From contig SIAZ01000022.1 in the NCBI GenBank assembly GCA_009695405.1, forward strand, positions 1-21,782: a stretch of 21,782 nucleotides of DNA. The letters are read 5' to 3'. The notes below the pieces were generated by a model that saw only the letters and a program-made list of their open reading frames with translations, was not told where the DNA came from and did not search any database. Positions 15,121 to 21,782 of this stretch are shown piece by piece. Positions within the stretch are counted from its first letter, which is position 1. The number at the start of each line of letters is the position of its first letter. A program made the position numbers and the translations under genes. Source of the stretch: Pedosphaera sp. Its GTDB lineage: Bacteria > Verrucomicrobiota > Verrucomicrobiia > Limisphaerales > UBA9464.

Positions 15121-15530
15121 CAGAGACTCCTCGGAGTCGAACCGGTGGACAGTGAATCCAACGAGATTCTTACAGCTCGAACCTTGATTGATCGACTGGA
15201 TTTGCAAGGCAAGATTACCCAATTGAATGGGATGCACATGCGGCACCAGACGGTACGTTAGATCCTCTACGAAAAAGGAGAGGACTACAGGCTGGTCCTG
15301 CGTGAGAATCCTCCTATCCTTCTGAAAGTCGCCCTGCAAATGCTACCGGTAAACCTTCCACCCTTCGATCACGAAGATCGGCACCAAAGGAGGGCGCAAG
15401 GAATACCGAACGATTGTGGTCAAGACGATTGAGGCGAACGAACTGGGGCTGGTTGGTGCCCCGCAACGGGCGCCCGAAAACTGGGGCTTGTTCAGAATGG
15501 GACCGAGCGGTCAGCACACTAGCGACTTTC
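15121..15530 (+). pseudogene. ISAs1-type transposase, internal fragment, decayed
   Basis: The plus-strand frame from 15121 reads QRLLGVEPVDSESNEI, TARTLIDRLDLQGKITQLNG and MHMRHQTVR, then a TAG at 15259 where a glutamine is expected. It continues in the same frame with ILYEKGEDYRLVLRENPPIL and LPVNLPPFDHED. Near 15372-15395 the frame shifts by one to GTKGGRKEYRTIVVKTIEAN and LGLVGAP. This matches the order of an ISAs1-family DDE transposase: the SNEI segment, the ALHTQ-like strand, EKGxDY, then the YRT strand. N- and C-terminal parts are missing. The long minus-strand frame over the same bases (to 15339) is a shadow. Boundaries are approximate, since the last recognisable residues are near 15530. 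It lies between the DUF3293 fragment and the small gene at 15556-15867, both on the minus strand. Confidence 0.72.
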
Positions 15531-15555
15531 AGGATTCTGAGGTTAAAGGATTTGA

Positions 15556-15867
15556 TCAGGAAGGATTCGGTAAAACGGCCTGCGACGCTTCGAAGTTTCC
15601 GAGAACTTCTCCAAGAACAACCGTAAAACTAAGTCCACCTGAATCGAGATCCACACCCGGAAGAAGCTCCTCATCAAGTTGAGTCAAAAGACGAGGCACT
15701 TGGGCTTCAGTCCAACCGGCTTCTTTCAATAAAATTACCGTCCCAGTCACTGTCCCATTCGGCAAATGATGCAGGTCGACAGCCGCCACATCACGGCCGT
15801 TATGCCGTGCGAGAAAGCGTTCAGAGGAAGAGGTACGGACTGTGCGACTCCAATGCAGCGGTGTCAT
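15556..15867 (-). CDS. Small hypothetical protein, possibly 3'-altered
   Basis: A 103-residue soluble protein, not assigned to a family. Its middle looks like a real fold: DVAAVDLHHLPNGTVTGTVI, then ILLKEAGWTEAQVPRLLTQLDEELLPG, then SFTVVLGEVLGNFEA, that is, strand, strand, helix, helix, strand, strand. The last nine residues after NFEA (SQAVLPNPS) have a different character and abut the decayed transposase, so the natural end may have been replaced. No clear ribosome binding site precedes the ATG at 15867. The DUF4236 gene lies just upstream on the same strand, with 45 bases between. Moderately sure it is a real gene, on amino-acid make-up only. Confidence 0.55.
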   Translation of the reverse strand: MTPLHWSRTVRTSSSERFLARHNGRDVAAVDLHHLPNGTVTGTVILLKEAGWTEAQVPRLLTQLDEELLPGVDLDSGGLSFTVVLGEVLGNFEASQAVLPNPS

Positions 15868-15912
15868 ATTAAGTCTTAGATTTTCAAATCAACTGCCGAT
15901 TTAAATTCAAAT

Positions 15913-16176
15913 TCAGGTACTCATCCAACGCACAGTCACCCAAAGAATCCCCGATGCCCCACCGAGTCCGAGCAACCCTGCCAGAAGGCATCCATTCCCG
16001 CCAGCGGTCCGATAGCTCACACCCGTTCCTGGGAGGGAAAATGTCGAATAACGACGGCCGCGAGCCGAGACTCCCGTACGAAATCCTTTGCCACCGACGG
16101 ACCAACCGACACCCGAAGTACTCGCATTGACACGAAAAGGGCCCACGCTGACAGATTTGCGATAGGAAAATCCCAT
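15913..16176 (-). CDS. DUF4236 domain protein with C-terminal membrane segment
   Basis: An 87-residue protein. Residues 1-56 match the DUF4236 pattern: MGFSYRKSVSVGPFRVNAST, then SGVGWSVGGKGFRTGVSARGRR, then FSLPGTGVSYRT. This is a short, glycine-rich, repeated-beta domain often found at the start of small bacterial proteins. Residues 62-82 (CLLAGLLGLGGASGILWVTV) are hydrophobic and look like one membrane helix. Function is unknown for the family. The start is the natural MGF start of the domain, but no ribosome binding site is seen. The alternative longer minus-strand frame over this region (15884-16444) is a shadow. It is transcribed divergently from kdsB. Confidence 0.8.
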   Translation of the reverse strand: MGFSYRKSVSVGPFRVNASTSGVGWSVGGKGFRTGVSARGRRYSTFSLPGTGVSYRTAGGNGCLLAGLLGLGGASGILWVTVRWMST

Positions 16177-16295
16177 AGAAACTAATTAAATTTAGGTTGA
16201 GACACATTGATGAATCGGTCGAGCGTGATATTTTCACCTCCGGATTTAAAATTCGAAAATCAAAATCTCGCCCTGCGGCAATTACACTTTTAAAG

Positions 16296-17045
16296 ATGAA
16301 ACTTATCGGAGTTATTCCAGCACGGTATGCGTCAACTCGCTTTCCGGGAAAACCGTTACATCTCATCGCCGGAATCCCCCTGATCCAAAGGGTGGTGGAA
16401 CGGTGCCGCCAAGCCAAGTCTCTCTCTGAGATCATCGTCGCCACTGACGACTCTCGAATTGCTGAAGTCGCGCAAAATTTCTGTCGTGTAGAAATGACCC
16501 GCGCTGATCATCCGAGCGGAACAGATAGAATTGCCGAGGTCGCGGAACGGATCCCAGCGGACGGCTATATTAACATTCAAGGAGACGAACCACTCATTGA
16601 CCCAACTGTCATTGATGCGGTCGCCGAAGCATTAAAAGACTCTGAGATGAGCACCGCCTGTGTGGCAATTCGGGATATTCAGGAATATGAGAGCCCCAAT
16701 GTCGTCAAGGTAATCACTGGGACGAACGGGCGAGCTCTGTATTTTTCACGACGCACTCTTCCCTACTTACGAGATTTCGCTACGCAACCGCCGGAGCTTC
16801 AATTGGCCGCATTTCCTTTTCGAAAACATTTGGGAATTTACGGCTTCCGACGCGAAACATTGCTGCGTCTGGTTCGTTTTCCCGTTTCTTCTCTAGAAGC
16901 AGCAGAAAAGTTGGAACAACTTCGAGCATTAGAAAACGGAATCGAGATTGCGGTAGCTCAGGTTTATCACGATAGCATTGGAGTCGATCTTCCGAGCGAT
17001 CTCGCCCGTGTGGAGGCCGTGCTACGAAGTCACTCTCAAATTTAA
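16296..17045 (+). CDS. kdsB: 3-deoxy-manno-octulosonate cytidylyltransferase (CMP-KDO synthetase)
   Basis: A 249-residue cytoplasmic enzyme that activates KDO with CTP for the inner core of lipopolysaccharide. The start is set at ATG 16296 (MKLIGVIPARYASTRFPGKP); the frame opens at 16197, but the extra 33 residues are not part of the family. Motifs: the nucleotide-binding PARYASTRFPGKPL (8-21), IIVATDD (46-52, metal aspartates), HPSGTDR (72-78), INIQGDEPLI (92-101), then RRTLPYLRD, KHLGIYGFRRETL and LEQLRALENG. All expected blocks are present and the length is normal. An MsbA-like ABC exporter follows after 32 bases, so the two are probably co-transcribed. This indicates an outer membrane with KDO-containing LPS, or another KDO polysaccharide. 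Confidence 0.95.
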   Translation: MKLIGVIPARYASTRFPGKPLHLIAGIPLIQRVVERCRQAKSLSEIIVATDDSRIAEVAQNFCRVEMTRADHPSGTDRIAEVAERIPADGYINIQGDEPLIDPTVIDAVAEALKDSEMSTACVAIRDIQEYESPNVVKVITGTNGRALYFSRRTLPYLRDFATQPPELQLAAFPFRKHLGIYGFRRETLLRLVRFPVSSLEAAEKLEQLRALENGIEIAVAQVYHDSIGVDLPSDLARVEAVLRSHSQI

Positions 17046-17077
17046 AGTTTCAGGGCCAACCAAAGAAAGGAAATGAG

Positions 17078-18847
17078 ATGTCGCGACACTGGTTGATTCA
17101 AGTGCTGCGGTTTTACCGAAAGGACATCTGGCGTGGAGTGGTGGCGTGCATTATTCTGGCGGTGACTACAGCTTCCGCCCTCTTGAAACCATGGCCATTG
17201 GCTTGGGTTTTTGATCTACTTTTCCGAAATCAAACCAGCACAGATACGGCGGCTGTTTGGTCGCAAATCTTGGTTTACTCCGGCTATCTGGTCGGCCTCT
17301 CTCTCATACATGCCTTTGCTCATGCAACCCTCCACGCAGTGGTCATCTCAACAGGATTACATGGCCTTGCTCGGGTGCGAAACGCCGTCTTCGATCGGCT
17401 ACTTAATTTATCTCTACGAAGGCTGATCGGATCGCAATCGGGAGACCTAATCTATCGAGCGACATGGGATACCTACTCCTTTCAGACGGTGTTTAATCAA
17501 GGGCTTTTCACCGTGCTCGCCGCATTAACTGGAGTCGTGAGTATGGCTGTCGTCTTATGGCAACTCAATAGAATGCTAACTGGGGTCGCCTTGGTGACCG
17601 TGCCAATTCTGGTCGTTTTAATCCGACTTGCAGGCCCTCAATTGAGCAGGGAGGCAAATAGCGCGCAAAAGGCTGACGCCAGCATTGCTTCTACAGTCCA
17701 ACAACTGGTTGCAAATCTACAGTTGATCCAAATCCTCAACCGAGAAAAGGGTGAAAGCACCGCTTTTTCGATCAAGACCGCCGAAGCCTTGAGAGCACGG
17801 TGGCGTCAACACAAAGTTGAAATTCAATACCTGACCCTTGTTGCGATCGTCCTTGCTGGAGGGACAGCAGCGATTATCGCGGTTGGCTCCAAAGAAGTTC
17901 TTGAGGGCCGACTCACCGCGGGCCAAATGCTCATATTTCTAGCATACTTAGCTCAACTTTATGAGCCCCTAAATCAACTATCCACGGTCGGCGGTACCCT
18001 TGCTAGTGCTCGAGCCGGGGCTCAACGAATTCTCGACCTTCTTAATGAATCGCCGGAATCAGCGGACGGTACTCGAGAGGTCCCAACAGAGGCTGGAGTC
18101 TCCTTAGAATTTGATGCCGTCACCTTTGGCTACCGCCCAGATTGTGTTGTTCTCAATGGGATCAGTCTCCGTCTTGTTTCTGGCGAGACAGCGGCAATCA
18201 TTGGGCCGAGTGGCGCAGGCAAATCGACTTTCTTACAGATGATTCCTCGATTTCTTGAACCTGATTCCGGGCAGGTACGTTGGAATGGAATCCCACTGAA
18301 TACATTTCGAAGGGAGGCGTTACGAGAAAAGATTTCGCTAGTTCTTCAGGAGCCTCTTTTGTTTCCAGCAACCATTGGGGAAAATATTGGCTTTGCCCGA
18401 AAGGGAGCGACCCAAACTGAAATCGAAGCGGCGGCCAGAGCCGCCAACGCGCACGAATTTATAACTTCCCTCCCTAATGGCTATGAGACGCTTGTAGGAG
18501 ATGGATCGCCTCGCCTGAGCACGGGAGAGAAGCAAAGGATCAACCTAGCCCGAGCCTTTCTACGGGACGCTCCTGTGTTGCTGTTAGACGAGCCTACCAG
18601 CGCACTCGATGCCGACAGCGAGCAACAAGTCATGGCAGCAGTGCACCGATTAGCACAGGGACGAACAACGCTGATTGTGGCCCACAGATTAGAGACTCTT
18701 CAAAGGGCAGATCGCATTATTGTCATTCAAAATGGACGGATTGAAGAAGAGGGCCGCCCTGAAGAATTACTGAGTGGAAGTGGTTATTATGCTAAAATAA
18801 TCGGTGCTAGCTTATCCAAGAAAATGGCTGACAAATTTTCGAATTAA
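17078..18847 (+). CDS. ABC exporter, fused membrane and ATPase domains (MsbA-like)
   Basis: A 589-residue half-transporter. The transmembrane domain covers about 15-320, with helices such as GVVACIILAVTTASALL, SGYLVGLSLIHAFAHAT, VLAALTGVVSMAVVLW and YLTLVAIVLAGGTAAIIAVG. The ATPase domain covers about 335-580: Walker A GPSGAGKST (376-384, Lys382), Q-loop VLQEP, signature LSTGEKQR (from 480; a variant of LSGGQ), Walker B VLLLDEP (Asp504, Glu505) and H-loop His536. It should dimerise in the inner membrane and export a lipid, drug or peptide. Its place directly after kdsB suggests a lipid A/LPS flippase (MsbA role), but sequence alone does not separate this from multidrug exporters. A good ribosome binding site (AAAGGA) precedes ATG 17078. 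A palindrome AGTTAA/TTAACT (18853-18870) follows the stop. Confidence 0.9.
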   Translation: MSRHWLIQVLRFYRKDIWRGVVACIILAVTTASALLKPWPLAWVFDLLFRNQTSTDTAAVWSQILVYSGYLVGLSLIHAFAHATLHAVVISTGLHGLARVRNAVFDRLLNLSLRRLIGSQSGDLIYRATWDTYSFQTVFNQGLFTVLAALTGVVSMAVVLWQLNRMLTGVALVTVPILVVLIRLAGPQLSREANSAQKADASIASTVQQLVANLQLIQILNREKGESTAFSIKTAEALRARWRQHKVEIQYLTLVAIVLAGGTAAIIAVGSKEVLEGRLTAGQMLIFLAYLAQLYEPLNQLSTVGGTLASARAGAQRILDLLNESPESADGTREVPTEAGVSLEFDAVTFGYRPDCVVLNGISLRLVSGETAAIIGPSGAGKSTFLQMIPRFLEPDSGQVRWNGIPLNTFRREALREKISLVLQEPLLFPATIGENIGFARKGATQTEIEAAARAANAHEFITSLPNGYETLVGDGSPRLSTGEKQRINLARAFLRDAPVLLLDEPTSALDADSEQQVMAAVHRLAQGRTTLIVAHRLETLQRADRIIVIQNGRIEEEGRPEELLSGSGYYAKIIGASLSKKMADKFSN

Positions 18848-18986
18848 TAACCAGTTAAAATTTATTAACTAGCCAATTTTTAGTGAATTTACCCGTCTTT
18901 CGCTTTACTGTTCGCAATCTTGCGGCACCAGACTAGGCGACGTTCGAAAGCAATCGTAGGCTCACAAGAGTCACTCACCCCATCGA

Positions 18987-20495
18987 ATGGTTAACTTATC
19001 AATTAGAAGCGATGAAATTAAATCATTACGAAGGGCCAGTTTCGGTTGGCGCCGAACATCGTCCATCGTGTGGGGCTTTGTTTTTGTGCTTCCTGCTACC
19101 TCTCAATCGGTTAATCAAAAGACTCTAGTTCCCTCCGAGGATCCCAGTGCGGATTATGCAATCCAAAATCTGGATGCGAGCCCACTTCCATCGATACCAA
19201 ACCAAGCCAACAAATCAATCGATTATACGATGATATCACTGGGTGCGGCTACCGCCCGCTTTTCTGCGGCCACAGCCTTCACTTACACCGACAATTCGAT
19301 GGCGACAGGCAACTCACTCGGCCCTTCCGATGATTTTTTCATAAGCTCACTTTTAACTACGGCAATCCGCTGGCCCATCACCGAACTGAACGCACTTCAA
19401 ATCGATGTAGGAATTGGCTACCAAAAACATTTTGTGCAGACTGGGATGGATACGCTGACAGTTTCCCCAAACTCGAGCCTTTCTTGGTTCATCAAGCTGG
19501 AAAAAATTAAAATCGCCCTTTTTAACCAGACATCCACATCAGGTGATCTCACTGATCGCCCCGAATTTATCAGCTCGGGTTCCCCAGAATCATCGGTTTT
19601 TCGCAGAATCCTAAACCAGAGTGGGTTCTCGGCCTCTCGGGATTTTACTGAAGATCTCTCTCTCCAAGGGAGCTAAAGCTTCAGTCTCGACCGAGGACTC
19701 GCCGGCGCATATGACAGCCTCGATCGAAACTCTCACACCCTCTCCTCTTCGTTACTCCGTAAACTCGGTCCAAGATGGACGGTCGGTTTAACCGGAAGTG
19801 CTGCCCAAGACTCGTTTGTAACCGGCTTCCAAATCGATAGCCAATCGTATTCGGCTGGGGTTCTGGCATCCTTTCGTTTCAGTAAATATCTTAGCCTCAG
19901 TGCTGGACTTCGGCAGAGCGTAAGTCTTTTCGATCGGGGCGGACAGGTCAGCGACACAAGCGACTTCAACGGCTTAACCTACGACTTGCAAATAACCCAC
20001 CAGTTCCGGCCGCAATGGAGCTATTCTCTGAGCGGCGGGAAATCGGTGCATACCGGGATGGGCAGCAATTTCACTGAAGAGCTAAGTGCCATTTTGGCGT
20101 TGAATTGGACACCCGCACCAAAGTGGGGCATCCAAGCGAGTGCTAGTTACATCAATGCCCTCAATTCCTCTTCTGTGATCAGCCTTCCGCGTGAAGTGTT
20201 CCGACTTTCAGGGCCTGAATACTTTAATCCTGAGCTTCCTGGAATGATAGACGACGGGGTCGGAGGTCTTTTTTACTTTCCACCTGGAGCCATTGACCGA
20301 GGAAATGGCGTCGTAGCTATTCCGCTTCCAGGTCAGAGTACTGATCTCTACCAACTGGACATCACCCTCACTTATACATTTACTGCGAAATTTACCAGTT
20401 CGCTCCAATTCATCCACGCTCTGCGTATCAGCGAATTGCTTCTACGCAACCACCAGCAAAACTCTCTCTCATTGAATCTAAACTACAAATTCTAA
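18987..20495 (+). pseudogene. Outer-membrane beta-barrel protein of a polysaccharide locus, with in-frame TAA
   Basis: A single frame of 502 codons is broken only by TAA at 19674-19676. Both sides are clearly one protein: before it, alternating-residue strands such as NALQIDVGIGYQKHFVQTG and KIKIALFNQT; after it, SFSLDRGLAGAYDSLDRNSH, WTVGLTGSAAQDSF, SYSAGVLASFRFSKYLSLSAGLRQ and YDLQITHQFRPQWSYSLSGG. The C-terminus is LSLNLNYKF, ending in phenylalanine as outer-membrane barrels do. The N-terminus has a late signal peptide (WGFVFVLPATSQS). At the stop, a tyrosine (TAC/TAT) would fit. It lies one base before a Wza-like gene, so a role in exopolysaccharide secretion is likely. Alternatives to a true pseudogene are a sequencing error or two separately made pieces; no restart site was seen right after the stop. 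Confidence 0.78.
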
Positions 20496-20496
20496 C

Positions 20497-21186
20497 ATGT
20501 ACTATAGTCTTACTCAATTTGGCGTTAAATTTGTATTTGGACTCTCCTTGTTTTTTTGGAAACTATGGGGGTCCGGCGGCGATATAAATCCAACGCAAAC
20601 AACTAATATCAGCAGCCTGTCTACAAATAAAACCAAGCAAATAGTTAATGCCACTGATCGCGAATTTAAACCGCGCGATCAGTTCCGCTTTACGATCAAG
20701 GAAGATCCTAACCCAACCCAATCTCACCAAAATATTGATGTATCCGATGCAGGTGAGATTCATATTTATATTACAGGCAACTCCACAGAGGTTATCACAG
20801 TCGATATACGAGGCAAAAAACTATTGGAAATTCGTAAAGAAATTAAGCAGAAAATGGATGAAAAATACTATAATAATGCAACCATTTCGTTCGATTTAGT
20901 TTCAGCGTATTCAGATCTTGTCAGCTCAAAAGTTATCATCTCGGGTGAACTTAATGGAACTGTACGATTCTCTGAAAACGACGATTTTTATTTGACAGAT
21001 GCCATCAATGCTGCGGCTCAGAATCCGATGGCTAACCTTAAGAAAGTTATAATTCATCGTCTAAAAAAAGAAAACTAATTGAAGTAAATGTCAAAAAAAA
21101 TACAAAAATCCGGCGCTCGGGATCAGGATGTAAAACTTATGGACGGAGACCGAATTCACGTATCTGCGCAGTTCTTTCTAAAATAG
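20497..21186 (+). pseudogene. Polysaccharide export protein (Wza-like), frameshifted near C-terminus
   Basis: The start ATG lies one base after the upstream stop, suggesting translational coupling. The N-terminus has a hydrophobic export signal (VKFVFGLSLFFWKLW) but no lipobox cysteine. Residues 58-120 look like the Poly_export domain (FRFTIKEDPN, DVSDAGEIHIYITG, LLEIRKEIKQKMDEKYYNNATISF), then an SLBB-like part (SSKVIISGELNG, FYLTDAINAAAQNP, NLKKVIIHRL). The frame stops at 21078, but the family C-terminus continues. Moving one frame at the A7 run (21063-21069) gives LIEVNVKK, and moving back at the A8 run (21093-21100) gives IQKSGARDQDVKLMDGDRIH, then VSAQFFLK and a stop at 21184. Both shifts sit in A homopolymers. 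The protein would form the outer-membrane export channel for a capsule or exopolysaccharide. Confidence 0.75.
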
Positions 21187-21205
21187 CCTTATAAAATTAA
21201 AAACT

Positions 21206-21660
21206 ATGAAATATAGCTATTCAAATTACACGGCCCCACTACATGGTTACGGGACTTCGCTCATAGATAGAATTAATATATATCTACATTTTAGAAAATA
21301 CTTTAAGATGATAGAAGACCGGTGGTTGCTGCTTGTTATTTCGGTCATTTTAGGAACATCATGTGGAGCTTGGATTGCTTGGATCAAGCCTGACTTATTT
21401 GAGGCAAAGGCTTCATTGATTGCGCCTCCAAAAGTTTCTAATCCAAAAGTTTCAGGCTTCTTTGAGGAGGCCTCTGACGCCGTCAATCGTAGAGATATGG
21501 AACGTTCTGATCTTCGGGACAGGGCGCTGAAAAGTATCAAAGAAGGATCGACTATTTCTAATAGTTTTAGTTATTCTACGTGGCGTGTTGCTGTTGACAA
21601 CAGTGGTATCTATAAGGTTCCTCGTCACTTTCAGTGGCTAGTGCAACTTCTTGTCTGTAA
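21206..21660 (+). pseudogene. Wzz-like polysaccharide chain-length protein, N-terminal part, broken
   Basis: A start ATG at 21206 gives a cytoplasmic tail and then a membrane helix (WLLLVISVILGTSCGAWIAWI, about 43-63), followed by KPDLFEAKASLIAPPK. This is the typical entry of Wzz/GumC-type chain-length determinants, inner-membrane proteins that set polymer length and contact the Wza channel. Family similarity is convincing to about residue 115 (RDRALKSIKE); beyond that the sequence is unclear, and the frame ends at 21691 inside a palindromic element that begins near 21668. Normal proteins of this family run to 300-700 residues, so the gene is truncated by the insertion. A resumed reading frame beyond the window edge cannot be excluded. 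Confidence 0.65.
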
Positions 21661-21667
21661 AAGTTTA

Positions 21668-21760
21668 GGACACCAACGATCCCGGCCATAGGGCCGATGG
21701 AGCGGAGCGGAATCGGCCCTATGGCCGAGACTCGCCCGTCTTCTGGGGTTGCCGGTGTCC
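21668..21760. repeat. Large nested palindrome, probable mobile-element end
   Basis: The core is a perfect 16-base-pair hairpin: CGGCCATAGGGCCGAT (21683-21698), a 13-base loop with GGAGCGGAGCGGA, and its exact complement at 21712-21727. An outer inverted repeat GGACACC (21668-21674) pairs with GGTGTCC (21754-21760). The composition is GC-rich against the AT-rich gene it interrupts. It could be an IS end, a REP-like element or a terminator of an inserted unit that continues to the right of the window. Confidence 0.75.
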
Positions 21761-21782
21761 GGCCAAAGCTGAAATCTGGAAG

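Noticed and set aside
14854..15339. 161-residue minus-strand protein as one gene
   Set aside because: Only the part left of about 15117 fits DUF3293; the rest is antisense to a transposase readable on the plus strand.
16197..16295. Extended N-terminus of KdsB
   Set aside because: The family begins at MKLIGVIPARY; the 33 upstream codons are not conserved in character.
15884..16444. 186-codon minus-strand frame
   Set aside because: It overlaps the DUF4236 gene in another frame and the start of kdsB; no family features.

Overview
The window looks like a chromosomal segment of a Verrucomicrobiota bacterium. This is an inference from the mix seen here: a DUF1080 secreted protein, a signal peptidase I with a large insertion, a GGSQTD-type tyrosine recombinase beside a small HTH gene, kdsB with a lipid-exporter-like ABC protein (so a Gram-negative envelope), and exopolysaccharide export genes. 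Base composition is mostly balanced, with AT-rich islands near 1320-1385, 2600-2860 and 20500-21200. No species can be named.

Layout. (1) 1-1119: the 5' end of a polyphosphate kinase gene running off the left edge on the minus strand, then an unrecognised minus-strand gene. (2) 1120-2900: a gene-poor region with a 144-bp tandem repeat carrying two small perfect hairpins per unit. It abuts the 3' end (domains V and VI and the reverse-transcriptase C-terminus) of a 5'-truncated group II intron. (3) 2900-5040: an integration module made of a small HTH protein with its own terminator, a tyrosine recombinase, a run of short direct repeats and a tRNA 3'-half fragment. (4) 5170-12195: housekeeping genes: signal peptidase I; a three-domain fusion of a YwlE-type phosphatase, ribose-5-phosphate isomerase B and serine hydroxymethyltransferase; a frameshifted MFS transporter; fmt on the minus strand; and a DHH phosphoesterase. 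(5) 12200-14026: a decayed IS66 transposase gene, then a gene-free stretch with a candidate structured RNA. (6) 14027-16176: a DUF1080 protein, a DUF3293 fragment, a decayed ISAs1-type transposase fragment on the opposite strand, a small conserved-looking protein and a DUF4236 protein. (7) 16296-18847: kdsB and an MsbA-like ABC exporter, probably one unit for LPS biosynthesis. (8) 18987-21782: the start of an exopolysaccharide export locus (outer-membrane beta-barrel, Wza-like export protein, Wzz-like chain-length protein). All three genes carry apparent lesions, and a large nested palindrome follows the broken Wzz-like gene.

The most distinctive gene is the triple fusion at 6676-8817. Its domain order repeats the Bacillus subtilis gene order ywlE-ywlF(rpiB)-ywlG-glyA. 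The second theme is decay: transposases, an intron, a transporter and the polysaccharide export genes all carry stops or frameshifts, while the core genes between them are open. Either the genome is eroding or the assembly has small errors, and reads would tell which.
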